A DNA stretch of 64,000 nucleotides from Rhynchonema sp. JSB1_4 (taxonomy: Eukaryota; Nematoda; Chromadorea; Monhysterida; Xyalidae). Of this stretch, positions 42,625 to 53,944 are shown piece after piece. The notes beneath the pieces were generated by a model. That model ran no database searches, had not been told where the DNA came from, and saw only the letters and a program-made list of their open reading frames with translations. Made by a program: the position numbers and the translations under genes. How positions within the stretch are numbered: the stretch's first letter is position 1; the number at the start of each line of letters is the position of its first letter. The DNA lies in NCBI GenBank assembly GCA_030248065.1, contig JASAMV010007425.1:1-64000 (forward strand). The letters run 5' to 3'.

Positions 42625-45600
42625 TCATTTCTTTGAAAGGGGCGTGATATTTCTGGCTGTCGGCGCCTGACTGGTCCAAGCTTCCACCACCGTCGCGCCA
42701 GTGAACACCGCCTTCAGATGCGTTGAGAAACCTTCACGTGTTTTTTGGATACTGATGTTAAGTGCTGCAGTTTTCAAATTGACAAATGATCAAATGAAGC
42801 ACACCTTTTATTCTCCACGCGTAGATGCCAAAATTCACGCCAGCACTGCTCATGTTGAGGTAGTTGAGTACGTGTGTGGCGATTTCGGTGTACAGATGGG
42901 CGGTGCCAAAACGCACACGCGTAAACATCCTGAGCGGTACGACTAATTTCGACCAGCGTAGAAAGTTGCTTCCAGAGCTGAGAATGAACAACTACCTACT
43001 GACCATCAGACGGAACTCAGGTGCAACTAAGTCGTTTGGCCTCCACTGAGAAGAGGCGCCCGACCAAAGCAGCAGATCACATAGAAATTAATACTGGCCC
43101 CTCGTGCTCAAGAACAACGTCAAGGTTGACTTGACCGAGGCAGATTCGATAATTTCCAAGATCGATACACGGTCGTAAATTAGTGTTATCAAGCGCACAA
43201 ACGGGAGAATTAAAACGAAATCGCATACCAAGTGATAAACGGTATCAACATGACGCCGATCACACTCGCCATCGTGATGATCACCAGAATCGTCAGTTGA
43301 CGCTCGTATTTCAGTCGTTTCTGACAGGGTATGGTAGCGTTTACATCATAGAAACAATAGAAACTGGGAACTAATAAGTTTCCCGGCAGCAGCACCCCGA
43401 AATTATCTGTTTCCACTGTCACTACGTACTGAATACACCCACAATCCCCGAGGGCTACATATATTCGGAAACATTTCCATAGAGTCCCTTGGGGCTTTAT
43501 TTCGGTAAGAATGTGTGAAACAAAAAGGCTTATTTGCCCCCTTTTTTCGAACAGAGCCCCAGGGGCTTTATGTGGAAAACGCCGGCGTATGTACCTTCTG
43601 CTGTTCGCTCATGCTGTTGGTTTTCTGGTGTTTCGCCCGTTTCTGTTGCGATCGAAACACGATCACGAGGGCGATATATGCGACCATTATGATTAAGCTG
43701 GCCACCATCTGGAGTTTCGAATTTAGTGGCTTTTTTTTAAAATTAAAGTTTGGGTTCAAATTGGAAAGGCAATTTGCAGCGAAATGGGCACAATCTCTTA
43801 TGTAGAATCTCTCTTGTACATAGTACAAAGTTCAACATTTTATGACCCTATTCCGTGTGATGGATCCCTGAAGATTGTTAGCCACGCTTTACTCCCCGAT
43901 CTGTCGCTCTGAGTAAATACGGTAATCGAAAATGAAGTTGTTCCCACCACGGCACCATGAAGAGGTTGGTGTTATCAGACTAACAGCTCTGGTCACTTTG
44001 ATCAACTGAGGTAAGCGGCCAGCAAACACCACGGGACTGCGACACAGTTCACTCGAATTGAGACGCTGCCAGATGTCAACGTTGCGGGAAGCCAATGCCT
44101 GCAAAGTGCATGTTTGGCGGCTCAACTGCCGTCAACTCCCATGTACACATAACTTCTCGCGCTCAACGCCGGCCTGAATTATCAGTTGCGTGTGGAAATT
44201 TGGCAAATCATTTGTTAAAAAGAACATACGTACATATAATCAAGGCTGATTGCATTCGATGTATTATGACCAAATTTAAAAAACATAACGACTTAATCTA
44301 TACTGCTAAAACAGGAAGACGTATGTCTGTCTGTGTGTGTGTCTGTGGCCCCCTCCCTCGGAAGGGCGGACGGGTCAATTTTCACGGGTAGCTTTGGCTA
44401 TGCTAACGGGTCTTCGGGGGGGGGGGGGGGGCACGGCCCGGGCGCGGCGCTGTAGCCGGGCCGTAGGCCCGTCTAGTAATACACTAACGATTGAAACGAC
44501 GTTTTCAATCACGTTCACTGTCACCATGACCAGCGTAAAAACGACAGCCCTACGTCGATGATTGAGCTCGCGGTATCGCAGCGGGCGAAGTACGGCGTAG
44601 AGACGGTCACATGCGATGAACATCCACATCAACCAGGATGTACCTGCCATGGTAATAGACAATAAGACGTTTCGGAGGTATGATACTCTACAGTCAGCCC
44701 TGGTCGTGGCCAGGGTTGGATTAAAAAAAAGTAAAAATTTTTTGTTAAAAATTTTTTTTTAAATTTTCATGTGTTTTATTGCCCATGTTTCTCAAAAAAT
44801 TGCCTGCGGCGCTTATATTTCAGTTTGAAATGGTGTGGTGATGGACTAATACAGTTCCCAGACATCCAAACAACAGCTGCATGTATAATATAGGACACCG
44901 CATACCGCATGCTGTACAGTTATTGAGTGTGTCGTAAGCTATCCACACACTCCACGTTGCTCGCCTGTTTGCAGTTGTGTGGATTACCTATTTGTTGCTT
45001 TTGTTACACAAAGTGAGTATGGGGTGAGTCTTTATCTCTCTTCAAATTAAATAAATTCAAATATAATTCAATAAATCCCCAAATTCACAAACAGAACGTT
45101 GGTCTTCCCTTTGTCACATACAGTATGTATACCCACATTACACACACATTACCTTCGAATTTCTCAAAGTCATGACCAAAAGGGATTAGATCGCGCAGGT
45201 GATTACGTAAACATGCAAGTCAGTGGAAAAGTTCTCTTTAGTGTCCCTCAAAACATACCTCACTAACATGATTTCAGAAATTTAATTCCTCAAGAAACCA
45301 ATTTTTTTCGGGGTCCGGAATAAAAAAAGTGTTTGCGCAAGACCAGTGACACGTTGCTGTTTCGGCCCGTAACGCCTGACAGCTTAGGTGATCCGGGCCA
45401 GTCGTCAGAGACGAAATCACCGGGTGTACACCCAAACCCCCTTATGTTTCAATGGGACTATTTAGTCTCTTGGAGCATGTGGCATTTTGGGGTGTACACC
45501 CGGTGATTTCGTCTCTGACGACTGGCCCGGATCACCTAAGCTGTCAGGCGTTACGGGCCGAAACAGCAACGTGTCACTGGTCTTGCGCAAAGGCGTGCCC

Positions 45601-46965
45601 TCAAAGCACCTTACCGTCTGACCAATAACATTGGTATTTTTTGCTTCAATGCAGCCCTCAAGGCAACCCAGTCATTAAAAAAAGTGATTTTAAAAAAAAT
45701 TTAAAAAGTTTTTTTTTAAAAAAGTTTGATAATAAAAAAAATTTTTAATCCAACCCTGGTCGTGGCACATTAGTACAGTTCCGGGTGCAATTCTAGGCTG
45801 AAAGTCCGTGCACGCGACTTCCCAGTACTAAACATAGGGAGCGCACGCCAGCGCACGCGCAAAACTTCGCGTGCACGCACGTGCACGCGAAGTTACTTCG
45901 ACTTTTGCCTATACTTTGCACTGTTTCGCACGCGCGTGCACGCGACTTCAACTTTCAGCCTAGAATTGCACCCGGTACTGTAGTAGCAGTACTAGTACTT
46001 TATTTCGTTTCAAACACGAATAGGGTAAATATCAACAACCGCTCGAGGCGTGACCGCAACGTCGAATACCTAGGAGTTTATATAGGCATACAGTATGTAT
46101 CACTAAAGTAGTTAACCGCAGCAACCTTCAAAGTTGGCACGGTCCATTGTCTATTTATAATGACAAAACACAAGGCAAGCAGTAAGTTGAGAAAATCACA
46201 GTGAAAGAGCGTGTGAGTGTTACACATGCCAACATATTTTTGTAAAACTGTAAAATTTACTTGAGAAAGTAAAATCCACTGCGCCAATTGAAAAGCACAC
46301 GAACGGAACTGGTGTTGTGCCCAGGACTTCGATCGATGCCTGAATATATGGCAGCATACAGCCCAGCCCGGAACCCCGAACCATCTTTGGTTGCGAAGTA
46401 TTAGGTGAAACCTAACATGCGCTTCTCATTCTTCTCATTGACAAGAAAGCGAAGTGCTTGTCAAAACCTGGTTGAATTTGAAAAAATCGTCAAATATCCA
46501 CCTTGACAATACAGGAAAATTGGGGATGGATTTTCATATTGTCATCGTTCGACCAATATCTATGTTGGATTCAAGGTGACGATTACATCTTGTGCAGCCT
46601 GCGCCCGCCTCTGGAAACCCGGTCCTTATTCCAAGCAACCAATAACAGTCTGCACAACTGTTACAATATACTTATGAATATTGCTAAAAAATGACCACCA
46701 TGGCGGTCGATAGTCAGTTCAGTGCAAGGAAGCTTGCTTGTGGATACTTCCTTTCTTCACGTACCCTCAGTGTTTGTAACGCTGCACCCGCCGGCAGGCG
46801 TATGACGTCACACAGCGAAATGATTGTGATTTGTTGCAACAGGGAATTTTTCGGAGCCGATTTTGCCATGCGCCCGGCGACCACCAGAGTCAATCCGGCG
46901 CACGTGAAGGTGGCCAGGCCGAACAGAGGTAGAATCACCAACTGAGCACTGGCTAGAATCGACAT
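42625..46965 (-). CDS. Rhodopsin-like GPCR, tandem copy 2 (328 aa)
   Basis: Eight exons with the same phases as copy 1: 46965-46765, 46339-46261, 44643-44489, 44098-43985, 43708-43595, 43320-43229, 42929-42805, 42731-42625. ATG gives MSILASAQLVILPLFG. Landmarks: ITIISLCDVIRLPAG (TM2), FIACDRLYAVLRPLRYRE (TM3/ICL2, unchanged from copy 1), SSELCRSPVVF (ECL2 Cys), LIIMVAYIALVIVF (TM5), RSQQKRAKHQKTNSMSEQQK (ICL3), MASVIGVMLIPFITW (TM6) and SSAGVNFGIYAW (TM7). The C-tail is different and shorter (ends TPLSKK). The ICL3 and TM6 exons are nearly identical to copy 1 while ECL1, ECL2 and the tail differ, so the pair probably shares G-protein coupling but may differ in ligand. The last exon's acceptor (ACACGTGAAG) has a poor pyrimidine tract. 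Intron 3 holds a Helitron and a hAT-like MITE close to the splice donor. Confidence 0.9.
44297..44476 (+). mobile_element. Short non-autonomous Helitron, complete (180 bp)
   Basis: Starts TCTATACTGCTAAAACAGGA directly after A and ends CCGTCTAG directly before T, as expected for insertion between A and T. A GC-rich hairpin (CCGGGCC/GGCCCG) precedes CTAG by a few bases, the classic 3' structure. There are no terminal inverted repeats and no genes. A run of about 16 G lies inside. It sits 12 bases downstream of the donor of receptor exon 3. Confidence 0.8.
44711..45758. mobile_element. hAT-like MITE with 8-bp TSD GTCGTGGC, carrying a nested palindrome
   Basis: It starts CAGGGTTGGATTAAAAAAAA and ends TTTTAATCCAACCCTG. 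GTCGTGGC is repeated on both sides (44703-44710 and 45759-45766). It is longer than its relatives because of the inverted repeat at 45329-45592. It lies in intron 2 of GPCR copy 2. Confidence 0.93.
45329..45592. repeat. Near-perfect palindrome, arms about 110 bp
   Basis: GTTTGCGCAAGACCAGTGAC, GTTGCTGTTTCGGCCCGTAA, GTCGTCAGAGACGAAATCAC and CGGGTGTACACCC on the left are matched by exact complements on the right, around a spacer of about 55 bp. No mismatches were noticed in the arms, so it is a very recent insertion or is kept identical by conversion. Confidence 0.92.
45777..45981. repeat. Fold-back with GTGCACGCGA repeats
   Basis: CCGGGTGCAATTCTAGGCTG followed by AAAGT pairs with ACTTTCAGCCTAGAATTGCA followed by CCCGG. 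The interior holds several GTGCACGCG(A)AGT/ACTTCGCGTGCAC blocks in both orientations. Confidence 0.85.
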
Positions 46966-47337
46966 GCTGGAAAAATTTTCAAACGAGCAAAAGCCGATTG
47001 CTAAATGTTTGCACTCGTGTGCATATCAACAAAACACTGCGCCCGTTTCCAGGGAGTTACACAAATTAGAGAAAGACATTGCGAAGATAACAATTATTGA
47101 TAAAGAAAGGCCAACACCTATAGCTGCTACGTGTATGTACATGTGCTTATTACTTCCGCTTGCGCTGCAGCAGAGTTGTCGTGGAGCGGTCCTATTGTGA
47201 AATGATTAACACATGTGTCTTCCCAAGAGTCCTTGTCCGCCATGATGTGCCACTCCGTTTTTGCATAACCGATTTGCGTGCCTTTGTCCATCAACAATGG
47301 TGTCAATGACAGTTTGTGGGACAGAATGTGCTGACGC

Positions 47338-47398
47338 CAGGGTTGAGCAAAAAACGTTTTTTTTTTTCAAAAAATCGTTTTTTTTTTGCCCAACCCTG
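47338..47398. mobile_element. Minimal hAT-like MITE (61 bp) with near-perfect TSD
   Basis: It consists of little more than the two termini, CAGGGTTGAGCAAAAAACG and TTTTTGCCCAACCCTG, joined by T/A runs. The flanks are GCTGACGC (47330-47337) and GTTGACGC (47399-47406), 7 of 8 identical. Confidence 0.88.
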
Positions 47399-47741
47399 GT
47401 TGACGCATGACACAAACCGACAAACAATCATTCTGCAGTTAGTCGCCAGCGCCAAGGGCTTCAAATGGATTTTCACCACACCGATTATTTCTGCACAACA
47501 CCAGGCATGTACTTTTAATTTGTCTACACTCTTGGGTGCGTCATTCAAGGCATGTGGTTGGTCACTGCTTTGATTGTTGGTATTGTCACCCAAGAACCAC
47601 AGCTAATCAACATCACATGGTGTACTAAGTTGTAGGCAGTTATTTATTGACCACGTGACGAAAGTTCCACCAACAACAATAGGCGAATGAATGAAACAGG
47701 CAAATGAATAGGAATGAATAATAACGCAACTATAAGGGTGG

Positions 47742-48310
47742 AATTATAGTCGTGCTGGCGACCACTACCGGCGACCACCGCGTGTTTGCACATACGAGTG
47801 TGAAACAGTTAAAACTTGTTTATAATAGACTAAACACAATCAGAACAACACCACAATCACACTTTCAAGTTAATGGATTTGATACCTAAATATTCGAGTG
47901 GTCGCCGCGCCCAGAAAATGGTCGTTGAGCCCAAAATTTACGAAGTTGAAATATTTCAACACTTTTTTGTCAAAATTTCAGTGTTTCAGTATTGATCAGT
48001 AGTTAAATTTAAACGACGCCCAGAATCATTTGAACCTTATAAAAGCCATGAGTGCTTGACTTTCAAGCACCACGCGTGAGCTACCGCAGCTTCAAGTGTC
48101 AAAGTGGTCGCGGCTCTGGTCGCGCCCAAAATACAAATTGTTTGGTTTCTTCACGTTTATTTGACAAAAGTGATTTTTTGCACGCTTGTTTTTTTCAACA
48201 AGTGAGACCTAATACGTAAACGCCTGAACACTGCAAAAAAACGAAGAACAGTGCAGCAGCGTGCACTCTGCTGGGAAAGTGGTCGCACGCGACCAACTAT
48301 AATTCCACCT
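47742..48310. mobile_element. TIR element with GGGTGGAATTATAGTCG ends
   Basis: GGTGGAATTATAGTCG on the left and GACCAACTATAATTCCACC on the right are inverted. GGTCGC and GCGACCA motifs recur inside. The end GGGTGGAATT is shared with the GTGTAAAGGTCGG family, perhaps the same superfamily. It is non-coding. Confidence 0.75.
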
Positions 48311-49015
48311 AAGCCACGAACGTTAGGATATATATTACAATGGAAGAAAAACCAGTTTATTTAAAAGCTAGGCACGTACATACATAAAGAATAGCGTTTC
48401 AGAGAGATCAATCGAAACAAGGAAAGCAATCAATTCAATAATCAGCGTAACCGTGGTCTGCTGCTTTCATATTTTATGTACAATGTCGATATCAGACTTA
48501 GTGATCGGATCGGCTGTGTATCATCGCCCATCGGGCAGGCTTCCGTCGTCCGATCACATCATGTGCAGGACTGACCAGAGAGTGGCAGATACTATCCGAT
48601 CTGATTACCAAGTTTGATATCGACGGCAGTGAATCGCCTGGACCCGACGTTCGTAGTCACTTCATATTTGCTTACATACATAGGTATTGGTCGCACAATG
48701 ACTATATGAGAATCCATCCAAAACCACCTTGATTTTCAGGATTCAACAGTTGAGCCATGCTTAACCACTGAGCTATTTGTATTTCTTACAAAGCATTTAC
48801 ATCTGAAAATAAACCAGCAAATCAACCACGTTTTCAACGTCTGAAACATTTCATTTGCTGCATGTATTATGTGTGATTACACGTTGCCGCGCAATGTCAA
48901 TTTGAATTTTCTGGCTTGTCAATTCAGGAAAAGTTTTGGATGGATTCTCATATAGTCATTGTGCGACCAATATATGTCGCATCAGACATTACCAGTTGAA
49001 TACCCAACAACGCAT

Positions 49016-52000
49016 TTACTCCAATGCATGCGCGTATCGCGAGTTCCAATCACGTTCAAATATGGCATTCAATTTAGCTGGCACTCCTTGTTGTTGGTCA
49101 GCATTAATTGAATTGCCGCCCAATCCCACAGGCGCGTTCCTGATCACCAAGGCGATTCCGCCAGTCGATATGAAATAGTCACCTGACCAATTAGAGGTGC
49201 CTGGAAAAGCGTTTCGGATGGAGTAGGCTTGATGTTTGTGCGGCGGGTGTCAAACTTTGTCATTTTTTCCGGACTGCACTATATGAACTGCTTTCATTTT
49301 TATTTATAAATTTGTTTTATTTCCAAATTTATTTATAAATTTTATGAATTGTATAAACCACGCGACTCAACAACATGCATAGTATATAGATCAGTGGCGT
49401 CAGACGTGTACCACCCGGTGGTTCTTTCATCGCTTGGTAAAGCACAACGTGGCGTTACCAAGCGGAAAGAACCAATCGCAATGCGGGCCGAAACGGGACA
49501 ATGAGTCTCATGAACTCACCAATATATGCGGTATTATCGGTGACCATGTATTTGTTGTGGTTGACGCGCGCAAACGGGATTTCAGCTTGGTGCGGCTCGA
49601 CGATCGGCACCTCGAAAAGTCTCTGAAGTCGCAACACGCAAGGGTTCGTCGTTATTTTTCGAGATTTTGTGCTTCGTTGGGTTACGGTAGTTTACTGACC
49701 GTATTACTGTCAATCAGGAAACTTAAAAACCCCGAAGCCGGGTAGAAACACAAAGCATGGATAATAATCGAAAATGTTTCGGTTTTGCCACTTGTAGTTG
49801 ACGTGAACAATTTATACTGTCAGTCGAAACATGTTCGATTATTATGCTTTGTGTTTCGGGGTTTTTTTCTCAAAACACGAAACATATGGACACAGAAAAA
49901 AATCTATTTCGGATTTAGGGTCTATCTGGCTGAGCCCTAACAATTTCTGTCCAACACACTGACCGCCTGTATCCTATCCCCTGATGCGTGTCTGAATCCA
50001 GCATTCAACGCTGTCAGTGACTTCAGGTAACTGTACATGGCCGGTTTCGTGTGGTTCCATTTGCTGCATAACAGTCGGATCTAAAACATTTGATTTTTAC
50101 TGTGTGACACAAAAAGAAATTTCCAGAGAATAATGTTTCACTCACCTGAACCCGTCGTTCAAACGCGGCCGCACGCAGCGCGTCATCAATGACCGGCCAA
50201 TATCTGGAAGATTGGGATTGGGCTGTTTTTTTTTCATTTTTTTGAACATTCCAATTTTTTATCCGAAAAGTTTGTGGAATTGGCATAATAACGAACAGCA
50301 CACATGCTTTATACACACTTATCGCGGTTTCGTGCTGGGTGGTTTTTTGAAGCTCTTATGCGCGGTCATCAAACTCACCTGCTATTACCGACCCATGCTC
50401 ATGAAAATCGTATAATTCAAAAAATATTTAAAATCTTACTTCGCCGCACCTATTATTCGGCCACATGTAGAGAGTTGTTGGTGCATAGTCCATGACAGCG
50501 ATGTGAATGAATTTCTTGGCGGTTCTTATCACCGACAGAATCGCCTTAACGTCGTCTTCTCGGCCCTTGGGACTGAACGGTGGTGGGGAAGACTGAAGAA
50601 AGATATGTTTCTTTTATATTTTATTCGATTCAAAATAATTTTTCGTCAGTAAACTGTCATGTTAGTCTGTTTTGTCTGTCAGAAAGTTTTTGTCATTTGC
50701 ATGGCCATACATGCACAAAATGAGGCTGGTAAAAACAGATATGATGCCGTGGTCTACGGATGCCTAGATGCCCAAAGCGAGTACTGTGCATATTCTGGAC
50801 ATGCAAATTTCTTTATTGTGCGTTACCAGCTGACGTCTGACTGACAATTCTGACTGACAACACTGACTTACACAACAAACAATTACATAGTTTTATCGAA
50901 TGTCAACCACTACAATGGACACATCAAATTAAGAGCACGCACCGAAATGTACGCCAGAGACTTGACGCCACCCATCGTCACGGTCATTGGGTTTTGAGCG
51001 TTGAATTTCGTTCTCAATTGTGGCGGCCAATATTTGGGCAGTTTTGCGTCCGGGGATGCGCCCATGTACCTGTACTACGTCAGTAATGCAGTCAATTGTG
51101 TGAAATACAAGCGTAACTTGACCGATTAGTAAATTGCGTGAAATACAATTCAAACCCCTCAGTAATGAATAGTTTTTATTATATTTTATTTACCAAACTC
51201 TCACTTAAAATTAGCACTGCTGGAATTCTCACTGACTGATAGCTAATGAGCCGGCTCCATTTCATCCCTGGAATGTTTTGGAAAACGTTACTGGAAATTC
51301 ATACTGATGGGTGATGACCTGGTGCATTGCGCTTGTCCGTGAGTACTGACCTGCCCAGACCGAAAATTACTATATATCTGGTGGCATTATAATCTACGTA
51401 TAACATCATCTATGAACCTACCAGTAAACGGCGAATATTTTCCGCAATTCATCCGCCAGACATGAACAGTTTCGCACGACGATACCCAGCTCCTTGACCT
51501 GCATAGTGGATCCGTTTTATACAATGCTGCTACCAGGAGGACACATCCCACCACCGCACCCGCGCACGCCAGCCAGTATTGTGAAAGGCACTATGCGTAT
51601 GCGGGTTGCGTGCGGGTTTACGGGTCGCGCCTGACCCGCAACCCGCAACCCGCATTTTTTGTGTCTTCACAATGCGCAATGTGACTTGTCATAAATGAAC
51701 ACCCGAATAAAATGAGTGGTCGACTGGTGGGAGTCACATTGATCCTGAATCGGGTATTGAGGAGCTTTCGATGACATTTCGATGTCACCGATGCCACACA
51801 TTTTGACCAGTGTAGAACTTACTTTATGGCTGGTCGATATGGCTTTACTTTATGAATTAATTTAGAAAATTCCAAAGAAGCTGTATCCAAAAATCTATAT
51901 GCAGAGTATCCAAAAAGTGTTAGGCATACCCGATCCGATCACAGTATTTACTCACCACAACCTTTCTTGAAGTGAAGTTAAAATTAAGTCTCCTTATCTG

Positions 52001-53944
52001 TTGATATACAGTGGAGGAATGGTTCCTTCTCTAATCTACGCACCTGAGTGAGTGATCGCCAGTCCATGTTCGCGGATCCGATGTAAAAAGCGCGATTGTC
52101 AACTAGCCACATTTTGGTGTGCAGCACACCCGAACCGAACCAACGGGTCATGTTAAGTGCGTGCACTTTCGCCAGACCTAAAACGTTGGAATTTAAAAAT
52201 CGATTTAGCAACACACAAATATTTTTAATTGCGCAACAAACTAAAAAAATTAAACGAGTATTTTAACATCGCTTGAGAAAAAATTCTTAAACTCCATTGG
52301 GTCCCCAGTATTCATTGGGTTCAGCTTCTAATGCCGAAATAAATAATTTCGGTATTCTCGGGAAAAGTGAGTGGTGCAAAGGCATTTGAGCATTATTTCC
52401 ACCACGCAACGCACCAGCATTCTGCAACTCCAACGATTCAGAACTGCCGTTGTGTTGTGCGTTCTCAGCGATGCGCACTTTCACTTTGCGTCCGACCGCT
52501 TTCAGCATTTTGTATGTTTGCTCTCCCTGAATTAGAATTGTTGGTATTAGGGTCACGTGTCGATGGACATGATAACAAACGTACATATGTGATGTAATTT
52601 AGGCAGAGCCTCCAAAGGAGTAAGCTACGAAACATTGTGTCAAACTTGCTCTCATCCTCAAACTTGTGCTCGTCAGGTCACTTGTCACCGTAAAAGTTCT
52701 TTCCAGATAGACGACAAGTTTTACGCTGGTCAAAAGCAGCGTCGGTAGTGAATACCCAAGCATATTTAACACGAAGGATCACGGGTGACCGTGTGCGAAC
52801 CAACTATGACCGGCATTGATGACCGCATTGATCAAACCACCCCCCCCAACAGCCATTAATGCAAAACTTTGAAAACGTACGCACTAATGCTCAATTATAA
52901 TGGGTTTTCTATGCAGTCCAAAGCAGGATTTACCTGCCAGTCCGAGGGGTCCTTATAGATATCCTCGCCCTTGAGCGACCAGTAGAAGACGGCCAGATCG
53001 AGTGATGTTTCAGCTTCGTTTAATAACGTCATCCATCCGTCAAATGTTGACCGACTTGATATCGACCCATCCGGATATGTTAGGTTCTCGGGTATGCTTT
53101 CCACGAGCTCGTAACTGGAAATATTTCCACCTTGTATACTATGTGGACCTATTGGATTTGCTAATGTTGCCTGTATCGGAACTTGTTGAACGGACAGGAT
53201 CTGTCTTGGACACACGACTGGCTTGTATTGAGGTTGTTTTGAAATTGATGATCGTCGCTAATTATGACCGCCGTCCAAAGTTAAGTTATCGTATGGCGAG
53301 AGACAATTTCTCAAAATCTCGATTGAAAAAATTAATTCGACAAAATCTAGTCCGATCGCCAGGTTCAACATCGGCGACCAGTATAACTCACGAGCACGGG
53401 TCGTGGCACACACCAGAGTCGATCCAGTGACCTTTGTGACGATAAGACAGCACGGGATAGAGCACCTGTGTAAAAGAAGTGCGACACTTGATGTTTAAAA
53501 TTGATAAAATGTTTTCTGTTCGTTTTGAAACATCAGCCAGCTAAATATTTTCATGACCATATTTGTGTCGACAAGACATGAAGATACTGTCAACCCACCA
53601 CATGATATCTGCATTTGTAAATACCTTATTTAATTTTTGATCACATTATGAGGAATATTCACCACATTGATTTCTTTTGATCTCCCTCATGAGGGCTGAG
53701 CAAAATTTCGCGGCATTCAAAAGTATTCACTGCATGGCAGGTCAATATCAACCAAAAATATGTCAAAACCAACCACAGCTGCAATGAACGCGATCACAAT
53801 TATGGCCGGAATACAGCTCGGCCGAAACAAGGACCGCTTGCCTCCCGCGCACACATTATCTGATGTTTCACGTTCTGAACTGAACTCGTCGTCGCGCTTG
53901 CGATAGCACGTCTCGTGCATCTCCAGGTCGAATTGAGTCGTCAT
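49016..53944 (-). CDS. PLD3/PLD4-like phospholipase D family protein (494 aa)
   Basis: Eleven exons: 53944-53753, 53170-52934, 52526-52415, 52177-52044, 51498-51422, 51069-50943, 50592-50450, 50203-50146, 50080-49964, 49622-49520, 49200-49016. All phases fit, and the length is close to human PLD3 (490 aa). It is a type II membrane protein: cytosolic N-terminus about 1-44, signal anchor about 45-63 ([17 protein letters not shown]), luminal domain. Landmarks: [20 protein letters not shown], first HKD motif HTKMWLVD (H200, K202, D207) in [39 protein letters not shown], second HKD motif HNKYMVTD (H421, K423, D428), TSNWSGDYF, and [12 protein letters not shown] at the end. Both catalytic motifs are intact, so it should be active. 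PLD3/PLD4 relatives act in lysosomes as 5' exonucleases on single-stranded nucleic acids. The exon 1/exon 2 junction is the least certain; an alternative acceptor at 53114 would break the phase. Confidence 0.95.
49743..49945. mobile_element. Diverged copy of the 8130-8426 MITE
   Basis: CGAAACATGTTCGATTATTA, GCTTTGTGTTTCGGGGTTTT, ATGGACACAG and GGGTCTATCTGGCTGAGCCC follow the order of the right half of the 8130-8426 element. It lies in the PLD intron between exons 9 and 10. Confidence 0.8.
51570..51670. repeat. ACCCGCA-repeat hairpin
   Basis: GCGGGTTGCGTGCGGGTTTA faces CCCGCAACCCGCAACCCGCA, bounded by AGTATTGTGAAAGGCAC and GTGTCTTCACAATGCGC. It is a small MITE-like hairpin in a PLD intron. 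Confidence 0.6.

Larger units (their letters stand above)
46966..49015. other. Intergenic region with two MITEs
   Basis: No gene is supported. A 61-bp hAT-like element (47338-47398) and a TIR element (47742-48310) account for much of it. A stretch near 48490-48625 (GATATCAGACTTAGTGATCG...CCGATCTGATTACCAAGTTTGATATC) is another fold-back, related to 1040-1320. Confidence 0.6.
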
